Positions 1 to 11,549 of a DNA stretch of 64,000 nt are shown here, in pieces. The position numbers were made by a program, and so were the translations under genes. Numbering within the stretch: the first letter of the stretch is position 1; every line of letters begins with the position of its first letter. The notes under the pieces were generated by a model. It did no database searches. It was not told the DNA's origin and saw only the letters and a program-made list of their open reading frames with translations. This DNA comes from Epiperipatus broadwayi (Eukaryota; Onychophora; Udeonychophora; Euonychophora; Peripatidae), in contig JAQFVV010006718.1 of NCBI GenBank assembly GCA_028023455.1, positions 124,001 to 188,000 of the forward strand, given 5' to 3'.

Positions 1-394
1 ATCTGGCAAGCGTATGCAATTATAATCAATAAAAAAATAACTTGGATGCTAGCAATCCTACCAATGAAAAGGGGTTTTACTTTATGCGGAATTAAGGATG
101 GACTCGGAAGGTTGAGTTCGATTGGCATATTAATTCAAGTTAGAAGCAAAATATAAAACATGAAATACCAACAATAATTAATAATTTTACCACTCCAAAG
201 TATGAGAATAAAATAAAAGCATAAAGAAAAATACAGAATGGTTTTAATTAGTTTATAGAGTGTCGTTAATATAGGTTAGATTACATGACCGGTCAATGGT
301 TTCACACCATTCTCGATTAGATCAGACCATATTATATATACATTTCAAATATGTATTTTCAAATATTTCTTTATAAAGTTTATATATATATAAA
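1..394. other. AT-rich sequence without a recognisable gene
   Basis: No open frame, RNA or repeat family is recognised here. The last bases lead into the palindromic repeat that begins near 395. Confidence 0.5.
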
Positions 395-546
395 GTCAGA
401 TGTCACATGACTTATATATAGCTTACACTTACAAATATGTAAAATTAAGACCATGCTAATGATCTCGAAACAAGCTTTTTTTTATTTATGATAAATGCTA
501 CTACAAGAGAAGACATTCAAATCATTTTTATCTTGGATTGTCCCCA

Positions 547-587
547 TCCCCAGACCGGTTTCGACCTGTGGGTCTCTTCAGTGAGGA
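547..587 (-). ncRNA. Candidate hammerhead ribozyme, left arm
   Basis: On the minus strand the core CTGAAGA (plus 575-581) is followed by a 4-bp stem II, GACC/GGTC with loop CACA (563-574), then GAAA (559-562). A self-complementary ACCGGT (554-559) can act as a minimal stem III ending in a GTC cleavage triplet. The flanks pair as a 6-bp stem I: TCCTCA (582-587) with TGGGGA (547-552), one G-U pair. Position 7 is A instead of the usual U, and that position tolerates any base in known hammerheads. The very short stem III suggests activity would need dimerisation. The fold was worked out by hand; activity is not shown. Confidence 0.6.
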
Positions 588-1225
588 GTTGGGACATTAG
601 ATTCAAAAAACCAACTCAAGAAAAGCATTTATCTAAAAGTTAATTGTTAAAAGAAGGTCTGAAACTTTTAGACATCTACATGTCTTTAAAGTCAGCTCTC
701 CAACTGAAAAAAATCATGTGGGCCTGAACTTCATTCAGATACTCCATATATTAGTAGGCTTAGCCATTTAATTTAGCCAAAGCCCCAACAGCAAAATAAT
801 AATAGTAATAATAAAAAGTCAGATGTCACATGACTTATATATAGTTTGCACTTACAAATATGTAAAATTAAGAGCATGCTAATGATCTCTTGTAGTAGCA
901 TTTATCATAAAAAAAGCTTGTTTAGAGATCATTAGCATGCTCTTAATTTTACATATTTGTAAGTGCGAGCTATATATAAGTCATGTGACATCTGAATTTT
1001 TATTATTACTTTTATTATTTTGCTGTTGGGGCTTTGGCTAAATTAAATGGCTATGCCTACTAATATATGGAGTATCTGAATGAAGTTCAGGCCCATATGA
1101 TCTTTTCAGTTGGAGAGCTGACTTTAAAGACATGTGGATGTCTAAAAGTTTCAGATCTTCTTCTAACAATTAACTTTTAGATAAATGCTTTGCTTGAGTT
1201 GGTTTTTTGAATCTAATGTCCCAAC

Positions 1226-1265
1226 TCCTCACTGAAGAGACCCATCGGTCGAAACCGGTATGGGA
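1226..1265 (+). ncRNA. Hammerhead-like motif, right arm (weakened)
   Basis: This is the inverted partner of the motif at 547-587, now on the plus strand. CTGAAGA lies at 1232-1238, stem II GACC/GGTC with loop CATC at 1239-1250, GAAA at 1251-1254 and ACCGGT at 1254-1259, with GTA as the cleavage triplet. Stem I retains only about four pairs before a mismatch, so this copy looks less able to fold than the left one. Confidence 0.5.
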
Positions 1266-1400
1266 ATGGTGACAATCCAAGATAAAAATGATTTGAATGC
1301 CTTTTCTTGTAGTAGCATTTATCATAAATAAAAAAAAAAGCTTGTTTAGCTTTTAGAATTTTTTTTATTTATTAGCATGCTCTTAATTTTATATATATAT

Positions 1401-4400
1401 TGAAGCGGAATCTGAGATTCAGATTGCGCTTCACCGCCCACTTCCAATCTTCCGCTACCAACCTAAATTCAAACCCTATTCTTGCATATATATTCCACTC
1501 ACTAACACATTTGTTTGTATCTTTTTGTTTGAGTATTATTAACTAACATATGTATTAACGAAGATATTGGCATAAATATCTGAATTTAAACATGCAAAAT
1601 AAAATTAATAAATGTAGCATCTGAAAATTCGTATACGCAATAGGGAATGGGGGATTAATTATCACGGACTTATAATATCAAAATATATTATAATTTCTGT
1701 ATTTATTTATTTTATAAAAGTTATAGTAATTGTTTGTTAATTGCAGCTCAGATATCTATAGATATTGTAGAGACAAAAGTACTGAGCCAATATTTAGTGG
1801 AAAAGTTCGTGATATGTAATTTTATAAAATTGTGTTTTTAAATTATTTTTGCCATTAAACTCCACTTTTCTTTTAAATCCAATATGGAAGATGCGATTGT
1901 AATTAGTCAAAATTAATTAAAGGTGAGAAGCGTAATCTTGTATAATATTCTAACATAACTTTAATTAAAAGTTTCTCTAAAATCAAAAGTAGAAACTAAA
2001 CTTAATTGATTTACTTTTGTTACAAACATTTTCTTTTATCAAAATTAATTAAAGTTTGAATACTTATCTAACAATGGCATCTTCCATCACAATAGGTAAA
2101 AGCTTGTATATGAATTCTTTTGGAAATTAGATTGCAATGACCAATCAGAAAGGGATTCCAAAAATACCGAGGCATGGAATTAATTACGAATTAATTAGAG
2201 AGAGTAACTAGGACAGTCAAGGAGAGCAGTCACCAAGAAAATTTGCGTTCGTTAATTTCAATGTGTACTGAGTAAATCTAAATCGCCTTTCTCGCCATTC
2301 GAGATGGCCTTCCCTGCAATCTGTGCCCATGGATCCCAATACTCATAGACTATACTGATATGCCTGTTCGTTAAATCATAAAATTACTACCTGCCTGAAT
2401 AACTATGTTTGATAAACTAGATCTAGTCTCCACGGGAATTGAAATCATCAAAAGAACCGCCATGTTTTACAGAGGTAATCATTTCAAATGCTGCTAGACT
2501 CTTAAAGTTACCGTGAATAATTTTAACTTTCACCTATCTATTTCTTTAAACATTTTGTAAAGCTTTTATTTGTAAAATTTAATATTAGTTATGAATTAAT
2601 TTGTAAAGTTCTTACCTTTTTGTTAATTGTACCTTGTTCTCTCTCTATATAACTTAGCTGTAATCTCTCCTACATTAAACCTCTCCTGAATAATTATTAG
2701 TTCTTAATGTCACGTCTATGCGGCAATATTTTATTCTCATTATTATGTTTTATACTTTCAGATACTAAATTATATGTCGATAATTTTCCCCCAGAATCGC
2801 AAATGCTTACGCTATCTCTTTTAATAAAAGAAAACCCTCCTTACTTTTCAGAGGGTAATTAACCTAGTAGTTTTAAAAATAAATTTGTTATTCTTAGTAT
2901 AGCGGGTGCCTGCCAGTCTGGGGAAATAAAATCAGAATTTGATAATTATTATACAGTGTTATTTTCTAAAACTAAGTAAAAATCTATTTTCTTAGAAATG
3001 TGTTTATTTGGTTAATTAAATAATAGCGCTAACTTCTAAAATCTGCAAATAGATTTATATGAGTAAAATTAATATTACTTTATTGAAATCAATAGCCACC
3101 ACCGACTATATATATCTTTAATAATATGAAAAGTATTTATTTATTAAAGCATTCAAAACCAAAGATTTATCTTTATACGTTGTGGAAAGGTTACGTGTAG
3201 TTTAAAATAATACATAAGGGGGGGATCGTTTAGTTCTATGAGCTATATTATATTAGCATTAACTGTAATTCTTCCACATCCACGTAGTAATCAAATCATA
3301 CCGGTACGAGGGGTTTTTATTAATAAAGATAGGCGATAATTATTTATTCCTTAGCTAAATATCTATATATTTATATTAATGCAAGCGTTACGTGTATACC
3401 GGCCTTTCGTGATATATATATCTTTGTGCTTCGTTCATTTTTACTTCTAATACCAAGGACAAGGTTTGGCAAACCTCTTTGGATTTCTTCAGCGCGAGAT
3501 ATTGTTGCATAGGGTTCGCTCTGGCAAAAGTCCAGCCTATGGCAATTCAATAAAGCGCCTTCTTAGTTGTTTATGACCCGACCCTGCCGACGTTTGCAGA
3601 GAGTCGCATTTCATTAACGGTGAATTGAAGCATCTTCTTAGATCTTAAAATAGATCGTTCCATTGCCATCATACACGTACCGCTCTCCCATATTTCGTTT
3701 TTGTTAAAAGCCTATTAATTCTCCTAAACCGTACTGTTATGATTATACTAAATGGATTACCATTTTTTTTTATATATATTTCATTCGCACTTTCAGATAC
3801 GACACTTCTGCCATTATTATTATTTCCCAAATTAGCTTCCCACACACGTTCTTATATAGCAAAATGCAAATATTAATTAAATAAAATTACCCTTATCATC
3901 CAACTGAATAAACTTACGTATTGGTATGAATGCTGTTGTTCTTATTACTGGTGGATTCAAATAACTTCGGGTACCGTAGTCTAGCGCTATTATTAAAAAT
4001 CTTATGTATCCCAGTCAATCGATAAATTATTGACATATAAATAGCCGCACTAGAATAAAGCCATGAATGATTTGTTATTGATGATTAAATATGTTCATTG
4101 TATAGTATTGTAAGGGAGGTTAATGTTGTCCAAGGGAGATAAACACCCATTTTATTGACATTGTAACACCAATAACGTGTGCAATCATATATACTCCAAG
4201 TTGATTTAATAAATTTTATATCTTTCTAAATATCTAAGTCATTGTTTCATTCATTGAATAGAAATAATTTTGATGTAATATAACAAGGTTTCACTTACTA
4301 GATGATTGAAAATCGCTAATTATAATATCCTAGACATGAACCAAGTTCGAATAAGAGTCTTTTTGTGTCACGACTTTGTGATGCCGGCGGGGTAGGAATA

Positions 4401-4576
4401 AATTAGATCAGTATCATTGGAATTGTTGCTCATAAGTGGGTAGATCTGGAAAATAGGCAAATAGGGCAGAGTTCATGAATGTTCCTGACTTATGTATCTT
4501 GCACAGGATTGGATTCGAGGTACTTTTGCCTAGATGCTAGATCTTGTTATATGAACAGACGAAACCGACCGGTACA
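1401..4576 (+). repeat. 5' LTR (3.18 kb)
   Basis: It is nearly identical to 7640-10810. It starts with an imperfect 33-base hairpin (TGAAGCGGAATCTGA facing ATTCAGATTGCGCTTCA). A TATA-like CTATATAA lies near 2645 and an AATAAA near 3549, which could be promoter and polyadenylation signals, but neither is demonstrated. No open frame of note occurs inside; a 61-codon frame at 4479-4664 crosses the LTR edge and is not credible as a gene. Confidence 0.85.
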
Positions 4577-4868
4577 GGTTTTTTTTTTTCCCCGGGTATG
4601 GATGCCCGCCGTGGGGCTATTAATTACTTTTACACCCTGCAGAACCCTGAATAATAGATGTTAGTATACTATATATGATGTTTATTCTCTAAATAATGAA
4701 AATATATGTGTAAAATTTTTTTTCTTGGTTTGTACACCCAGTTCAGATGATGTTCTTTTTAAATATTATACACACTAGGTATAAGTCATTACTAATATGT
4801 ATATGATTTTCCCAATAATGTCAATCATATATGTAGATTTTTTTTTTTCCATAAACAATATTCAGGAT

Positions 4869-5204
4869 ATATGTGATATTTTGTTCTTCTTCCATAAATA
4901 ATGTTGTAAATATATATGTACACTTTCTTGGGGTGGTGAAAGAAAAGTAGTGGCAGCTTTTAAATACTTTCACACCCATAGTATGTGATATTTTGTTCTT
5001 CTTCCATAAATAATGTTTTAAATATATATGTACACTTTCTTGGGGTGGTGAAAGAAAAGTAGTGGCAGCTTTTAAATACTTTCACACCCATAGTATGTGA
5101 TATTTTGTTCTGCTTCCATAAATAATGTTTTAAATAAATATGTACACTTTCTTGGGGTGGTGAAAGAAAAGTAGTGGCAGCTTTTAAATACTTTCACACC
5201 CATA
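4869..5204 (+). repeat. Three tandem copies of a 112-bp unit
   Basis: Units run 4869-4980, 4981-5092 and 5093-5204 and are nearly identical. Each contains GGGGTGGTGAAAG and, about 20 bases later, CTTTCACACCC, which can pair as a hairpin. They lie in the gag leader of the LTR element and nowhere else in the window. Confidence 0.9.
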
Positions 5205-5694
5205 GTATGTAAAGAAAAAAAAAAAGATATGTGCTTCAAATAGTAATGACATCTTTAATTACTTTATGATATTATACATCTGAACTGCTGTACAGCTGTC
5301 ATAAATAAAAATATGTGTTTATAAAAATGTACAATCATCTAGTAAAAGTGTTGTAACAATCTACTCCTCTTGACTGGCGCCCGGTAGTAATACCATTATA
5401 AATTTTGTCATCAGGTGGTAGATTGAATAAAAAAAAATATTATTAGAAACAATGATTCCAAAATTTAACAAGTTATATAGAGAGCATTATTTGTACTCAA
5501 CTATTGTACTCAACTATGTACTCAACTATGTAATGTACTCAACTATGTAATGCAAGTGTTGATAATTTTAATATGAAGTAATACAATTTTAAGTATGTTT
5601 CAGGTGCAAAGGAACAACCAAACTTAAAGACCCAGCAAAAACACTGAAGAATGCACAAGAGTAGATTAGGTAACAATATGATATTTGAACATAT

Positions 5695-5726
5695 ATATAT
5701 ATATATATATATATGCTTATATATAT

Positions 5727-5765
<39 letters not shown>
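5695..5765. repeat. (TA)n microsatellite
   Basis: An interrupted run of TA dinucleotides in the leader of the gag-only element. Apparent short frames on the minus strand here are low-complexity artefacts. Confidence 0.9.
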
Positions 5766-5768
<3 letters not shown>

Positions 5769-6026
5769 AAGTGTTGGATCTAGAAGTTAATAATGCAAAA
5801 GGCAGGCATGGTAGAATACTAAATATAATAAATCAGGTATAGATTGGGTACAGGTATGGGGGAGCAGAACAAGGGGGAGACTGTTGAGAATGGGGGAGAG
5901 GTGTATCAGGCCATAAATAAATAAAAACAAACAGAAAACCATAAGTGAGCATTTTTGTGTCTTAAATAAATAAAATATATATAAATAAAATACACATATA
6001 TCTATCTATATTTGAAGCTTAGCAGA

Positions 6027-7319
6027 ATGGAGAATAGTGATAAAGAGAAAACTGATGCAGAGCAAGAACATCAGGAAGTTGTAACCATGGAATCTGTAGA
6101 AAGCTCCACACAGAAACAGGATATAAACCTACAAACATTGTTGATGGATATGTTCACTAACATAGAGAAAAAATTCGAAGCCAAGCATAATGAGATGAAG
6201 GAGTGGATGTCATCACTGTGTAATGAAATGAACAGTAGTATATTAAAGCAAATAGATGAGGTGCGAGCAGACTGCAGGAAAGGCTATGAAAAGGTTCATA
6301 CTGAATTGGAAGGACTCTTGGAGGAGCATAAAGAAGAAACTAAAACTATAGTATCCAAAATGACTGGAGAATTAATGATGACACGAAGTGTGATAGACCA
6401 GCAAGAAGCTGCCCACCACATAGCCATAAGTCAAATAAATGAACGTTTGGGTGATGAACTGAAGTGTCATGAAGAACAAGAGAGGATCATTTTAAATGTG
6501 CAAGAAACACAGACAGAGCTTCAAGACCAGCTAAAGGAACTGAGAGGTGAAATTGATAAACTGAAAAGCAGCGCAGTGAAAATTTCAGAGTTCAAACCTG
6601 ACGCATCAGGACCAGTACAGGAACACCACGTTGATAGGACATCAGATGTTATGCCCATAGGACAGATCTCGAATGCACAGGCCTACCTGGCAAAGTTCAT
6701 CCAAGTGAAATCATTCAAAGGTGATGCTGGAGAAAATCCGAAAGCGCATATTGAAAGTCTTCAAGAATTGTTTCGATTCCAACAGATCTCAGCACCGGAT
6801 CAAGTAGCTTTGGCAATTCACTATCTCAATGGATATGCAAAATCATGGTGGGAAAGCCATGAAGACAAGCCACTGAATTTTGAACAGTATGCAGCAGCTC
6901 TGTTAAGGACCTTCTGGAGCGAGGAGCGCCAGGATGGCATTTATCATTCGGTTTTAAAAGAAATGTATGGATCGGCCAACAAGGAAACACACACACAGTT
7001 TTTTTTGAGGCAAGTGGCACGTCTCCGGTCTCTGACGGCATTCCCATTTACAGAGACCCAGATTATCCATGCAATACAACAAAATATGCCACCCTACATA
7101 CAACAAATGATGGTAGGATGCCGAATAAGGAGAATTGAGGAAATGGCACAATTCCTCACCACCATTGACTACACGCCCATCAACAAAGAACCTCATGAGA
7201 GAATACGGAAAGTTGAGCCAGCTAGAAACCAAGCAACCTCTCATGATCAACCTAACTTCTGGCGGGGTGACCAAACCCTCAATAAAAAGCCATTTGAACC
7301 TCCTGATCGGGGAAAGTAA
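6027..7319 (+). CDS. Gag-like capsid protein of LTR retrotransposon
   Basis: An intact 430-codon frame is counted from the ATG at 6027; the frame is open slightly upstream without an ATG. The first ~190 residues are charged and heptad-like, rich in E, K and Q, and should form a coiled coil. A retrotransposon gag domain follows: around residues 215-240 the protein reads AKFIQVKSFKGD, then LFRFQQIS, ALAIHYLNGYAKSWWES and TFWSEERQ, the pattern of Ty3/gypsy capsids. The same pattern appears in the minus-strand gag at 29.5-31.4 kb, so the two are relatives. No CCHC zinc knuckle follows. The protein would form the particle and bind element RNA in the cytoplasm. The intact frame in a young, polymerase-free element suggests this copy could still supply Gag while borrowing polymerase in trans. 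Confidence 0.85.
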   Translation: MENSDKEKTDAEQEHQEVVTMESVESSTQKQDINLQTLLMDMFTNIEKKFEAKHNEMKEWMSSLCNEMNSSILKQIDEVRADCRKGYEKVHTELEGLLEEHKEETKTIVSKMTGELMMTRSVIDQQEAAHHIAISQINERLGDELKCHEEQERIILNVQETQTELQDQLKELRGEIDKLKSSAVKISEFKPDASGPVQEHHVDRTSDVMPIGQISNAQAYLAKFIQVKSFKGDAGENPKAHIESLQELFRFQQISAPDQVALAIHYLNGYAKSWWESHEDKPLNFEQYAAALLRTFWSEERQDGIYHSVLKEMYGSANKETHTQFFLRQVARLRSLTAFPFTETQIIHAIQQNMPPYIQQMMVGCRIRRIEEMAQFLTTIDYTPINKEPHERIRKVEPARNQATSHDQPNFWRGDQTLNKKPFEPPDRGK

Positions 7320-7639
7320 GACAGAACAATAAATCACAGATGGATAGATAAGGAATTTGAACCACGTTTTTAAAAAAGGAAAATATGAATATAGTTTTGC
7401 ACTCAATGATAGATAGGTCAAGATTTTTTTTTTTAGCATATAGCAGCAAAGAACAAAATGGGGCTAGCATTAGTTTGATAATTTTTTTTATATAAACAAA
7501 TTACGTACTCCTTTCAAACCAGGTTGTTCTTTTGTCACCGGAACAGCAAGTAAGATTTTTTTTTTTTTTACATTTTTTTTATCAATTGTAAGTCCGGGAA
7601 AATTTACATTTTTTTTTATCAATTGTAAGTCCGGGAAAA
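7320..7639 (+). other. Short 3' region of the gag-only element
   Basis: About 320 bases between the gag stop and the 3' LTR. No pol sequence is present. The last part is a tandem duplication of a ~40-base unit ending TATCAATTGTAAGTCCGGGAAAA, and the second copy abuts the LTR. It is purine-rich only at its end, a weak polypurine-tract candidate. Confidence 0.6.
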
Positions 7640-10600
7640 TGAAGCGGAATCTGAGATTCAGATTGCGCTTCACAGCCCACTTCCAATCTTCCGCTACCAA
7701 CCTAAATTCAAACCCTATTCTTGCATATATATTCCACTCACTAACACATTTGTTTGTATCTTTTTGTTTGAGTATTATTAACTAACATATGTATTAATGA
7801 AGATATTGGCATAAATATCTGAATTTAAACATGCAAAATAAAATTAATAAATGTAGCATCTGAAAATTCGTATACGCAATAGGGGATGGGGGATTAATTA
7901 TCACGGACTTATAATATCAAAATATATTATAATTTCTGTATTTATTTATTTTATAAAAGTTATAGTAATTGTTTGTTAATTGCAGCTCAGATATCTATAG
8001 ATATTGTAGAGACAAAAGTACTGAGCCAATATTTAGTGGAAAAGTTCAGTGATATGTAATTTTATAAAATTGTGTTTTTAAATTATTTTTGCCATTAAAC
8101 TCCACTTTTCTTTTAAATCCAATATGGAAGATGCGATTGTAATTAGTCAAAATTAATTAAAGGTGAGAAGCGTAATCTTGTATAATATTCTAACATAACT
8201 TTAATTAAAAGTTTCTCTAAAATCAAAAGTAGAAACTAAACTTAATTGATTTACTTTTGTTACAAACATTTTCTTTTATCAAAATTAATTAAAGTTTGAA
8301 TACTTATCTAACAATGGCATCTTCCATCACAATAGGTAAAAGCTTGTATACGAATTCTTTTGGAAATTAGATTGCAATGACCAATCAGAAAGGGATTCCA
8401 AAAATACCGAGGCATGGAATTAATTACGAATTAATTTAGAGAGTAACTAGGACAGTCAAGGAGAGCAGTCACCAAGAAAATTTGCGTTCGTTAATTTCAA
8501 TGTGTACTGAGTAAATCTAAATCGCCTTTCTCGCCATTCGAGATGGCCTTCCCTGCAATCTGTGCCCATGGATCCCGATACTCATAGACTATACTGATAT
8601 GCCTGTTCGTTAAATCATAAAATTACTACCTGCCTGAATAACTATGTTTGATAAACTAGATCTAGTCTCCACGGGAATTGAAATCATCAAAAGAACCGCC
8701 ATGTTTTACAGAGGTAATCATTTCAAATGCTGCTAGACTCTTAAAGTTACCGTGAATAATTTTAACTTTCACCTATCTATTTCTTTAAACATTTTGTAAA
8801 TCTTTCATTTGTAAAATTTAATATTAGTTATGAATTAATTTGTAAAGTTCTTACCTTTTTGTTAATTGTACCTTGTTCTCTCTCTATATAACTTAGCTGT
8901 AATCTCTCCTACATTAAACCTCTCCTGAATAATTATTAGTTCTTAATGTCACGTCTATGCGGCAATATTTTATTCTCATTATTATGTTTTATACTTTCAG
9001 ATACTAAATTATATGTCGATAATTTTCCCCCAGAATCGCAAATGCTTACGCTATCTCTTTTAATAAAAGAAAACCCTCCTTACTTTTCAGAGGGTAATTA
9101 ACCTAGTAGTTTTAAAAATAAATTTGTTATTCTTAGTATAGCGGGTGCCTGCCAGTCTGGGGAAATAAAATCAGAATTTGATAATTATTATACAGTGTTA
9201 TTTTCTAAAACTAAGTAAAAATCTATTTTCTTAGAAATGTGTTTATTTGGTTAATTAAATAATAGCGCTAACTTCTAAAATCTGCAAATAGATTTATATG
9301 AGTAAAATTAATATTACTTTATTGAAATCAATAGCCACCACCGACTATATATATCTTTAATAATATGAAAAGTATTTATTTATTAAAGCATTCAAAACCA
9401 AAGATTTATCTTTATACGTTGTGGAAAGGTTACGTGTAGTTTAAAATAATACATAAGGGGGATCGTTTAGTTCTATGAGCTATATTATATTAGCATTAAC
9501 TGTAATTCTTCCACATCCACGTAGTAATCAAATCATACCGGTACGAGGGGTTTTTATTAATAAAGATAGGCGATAATTATTTATTCCTTAGCTAAATATC
9601 TATATATTTATATTAATGCAAGCGTTACGTGTATACCGGCCTTTCGTGATATATATATCTTTGTGCTTCGTTCATTTTTACTTCTAATACCAAGGACAAG
9701 GTTTGGCAAACCTCTTTGGATTTCTTCAGCGCGAGATATTGTTGCATAGGGTTCGCTCTGGCAAAAGTCCAGCCTATGGCAATTCAATAAAGCGCCTTCT
9801 TAGTTGTTTATGACCCGACCCTGCCGACGTTTGCAGAGAGTCGCATTTCATTAACGGTGAATTGAAGCATCTTCTTAGATCTTAGAATAGATCGTTCCAT
9901 TGCCATCATACACGTACCGCTCTCCCATATTTCGTTTTTGTTAAAAGCCTATTAATTCTCCTAAACCGTACTGTTATGATTATACTAAATGGATTACCAC
10001 TTTTTATATATATTTCATTCGCACTTTCAGATACGACACTTCTGCCATTATTATTATTTCCCAAATTAGCTTCCCACACATGTTCTTATATAGCAAAACG
10101 CAAATATTAATTAAATAAAATTACCCTTATCGTCCAACTGAATAAACTTACGTATTGGTCTGAATGCTGCTGTTCTTATTACTGGTGGATTCAAATAACT
10201 TTGGGTACCGTAGTCTAGCGCTATTATTAAAAATCTTATGTATCCCAGTCAATCGATAAATTATTGACATATAAATAGCCGCACTAGAATAAAGCCATGA
10301 ATGATTTGTTATTGATGATTAAATATGTTCATTGTATAGTATTGTAAGGGAGGTTAATGTTGTCCAAGGGAGATAAACACCCATTTTATTGACATTGTAA
10401 CACCAATAACGTGTGCAATCATATATACTCCAAGTTGATTTAATAAATTTTATATCTTTCTAAATATCTAAGTCATTGTTTCATTCATTGAATAGAAATA
10501 ATTTTGATGTAATATAACAAGGTTTCACTTACTAGATGATTGAAAATCGCTAATTATAATATCCTAGACATGAACCAAGTTCGAATAAGAGTCTTTTTGT

Positions 10601-10810
10601 GTCACGACTTTGTGATGCCGGCGGGGTAGGAATAAATTAGATCAGTATCATTGGAATTGTTGCTCATAAGGGGGTAGATCTGGAAAATAGGCAAATAGGG
10701 CAGAGTTCATGAATGTTCCTGACTTATGTATCTTGCACAGGATTGGATTCGAGGTACTTTTGCCTAGATGCTAGATCTTGTTATATGAACAGACGAAACC
10801 GACCGGTACA
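7640..10810 (+). repeat. 3' LTR (3.17 kb)
   Basis: Direct repeat of 1401-4576 with a few small indels and substitutions. It ends CCGGTACA directly against an (AT)n run. Confidence 0.85.
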
Positions 10811-11549
10811 ATATATATATATATTAAGGTAGAATATAAATTTGAATATTAAGTTTATGAACTAGTTTAATGAATAACAAAATCTTTGGTGGTGCCAGAT
10901 ATTGATTACCTTTCGATGCTTTTGGGATCTGAAGAGTTGATGGGCCCCTGCTTGTACATGGTAGTCTATGGAATCCATGGGCATTAATTAGTTTATCAAG
11001 TGGCAGGCAGATTTTCTTCAGGGCTTAATATTTCACCTATCATTTGTGGCAGTTTATCAGTTAGTAGAGGCTGAATGATATTCTCAAGAGGAAACAATCT
11101 TGGAAAGATTGGGAAAGGGTGGTTTGATTCCCTCTACTTGAGAGTCACATTAAAATGCTGTATGGTGTGGAGTAGGTTGGTTACTCATTTTGAAAAGAAA
11201 ACTTTTTTTAATATTAATTTTGGCCCAATTTATGTTCTGCCAAATTATCCCAGGAATGCTTTTACAAGTTTTACCTGAGGCAATATCTGTATAGGCTTAC
11301 CTTGCGTAATTGAATTAAAGCTATGCTTCAGTGCTTGTTAAGAGAAGACGCAAGTAATGGATAAGGCTTGAAAATATATTCAACTCTATTTTTAAATTTT
11401 TGATTTAGATTTGAACAGATAACTGGAACAAATAAAATCTCCATTAGCTATTTTAAATCTGAAATTAAATAATTTTAATTGAAGAAAGCAGTATTATCAA
11501 ATTCGAGTAAAGAATTGCTTCCGCCTCATTGTACTATATTTTCTAAATG
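10811..11549. other. Unassigned sequence downstream of the LTR element
   Basis: Starts with an (AT)n run. A 67-codon frame at 11075-11278 has no recognisable motif and could arise by chance. No RNA gene or repeat is recognised. Confidence 0.4.

Larger units (their letters stand above)
395..1395. repeat. Nested ~1 kb palindromic element
   Basis: The module starting GTCAGATGTCACATGACTT occurs in plus orientation at about 395-466 and 818-888 and inverted at about 918-990, with a fragment at 1373-1395. The whole stretch from about 475 to 888 reappears inverted from 925 to about 1340, so the arms face each other around a 36-base loop (889-924). That loop sequence, with CTTGTAGTAGCATTTATCAT, recurs at about 1303-1349 and inverted at about 470-505. 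There is no coding capacity. The arms differ at scattered positions, so the palindrome is not brand new. Each arm carries a hammerhead-like motif, a feature known from PLEs and retrozymes, so a ribozyme-bearing non-autonomous retroelement is a reasonable guess. Confidence 0.75.
4577..6026 (+). other. Untranslated leader between 5' LTR and gag
   Basis: About 1.45 kb of non-coding sequence. It starts with a T/C/G-rich run (GGTTTTTTTTTTTCCCCGGG), holds three tandem 112-bp units (4869-5204), short GTACTCAACTAT repeats near 5495-5550 and a (TA)n tract near 5695-5765. Packaging or dimerisation signals would be expected in this position in an LTR element, but none is recognised. Confidence 0.6.
1401..10810 (+). 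mobile_element. Gag-only LTR retrotransposon with giant LTRs
   Basis: Two direct repeats of about 3.17 kb (1401-4576 and 7640-10810) begin TGAAGCGG and end CCGGTACA, giving the TG...CA ends of LTRs. They enclose about 3.06 kb with one large frame, a gag. Both outer edges abut (AT)n, so a short TA-type TSD is possible but cannot be distinguished from the microsatellite. By eye the LTRs differ at roughly twenty positions, under 1%, so the insertion is recent. No protease, reverse transcriptase, RNase H or integrase frame is present and there is no room for one after gag. A clear tRNA primer site is not seen just after the 5' LTR, nor a strong polypurine tract before the 3' LTR. This is a non-autonomous element of the kind called TR-GAG or LARD in plants. 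Confidence 0.85.

Noticed and set aside
3480-3500. Hammerhead-like TCTTCAG in the giant LTR
   Set aside because: Only one core half is present; no GAAA with a stem II at suitable distance.
5539-5733. 64-codon minus frame
   Set aside because: Runs through (TA)n, giving I/Y-rich low-complexity translation.
6954-7439. 161-codon minus-strand frame opposite gag
   Set aside because: Antisense to a gag frame with clear capsid motifs; no recognisable domain.
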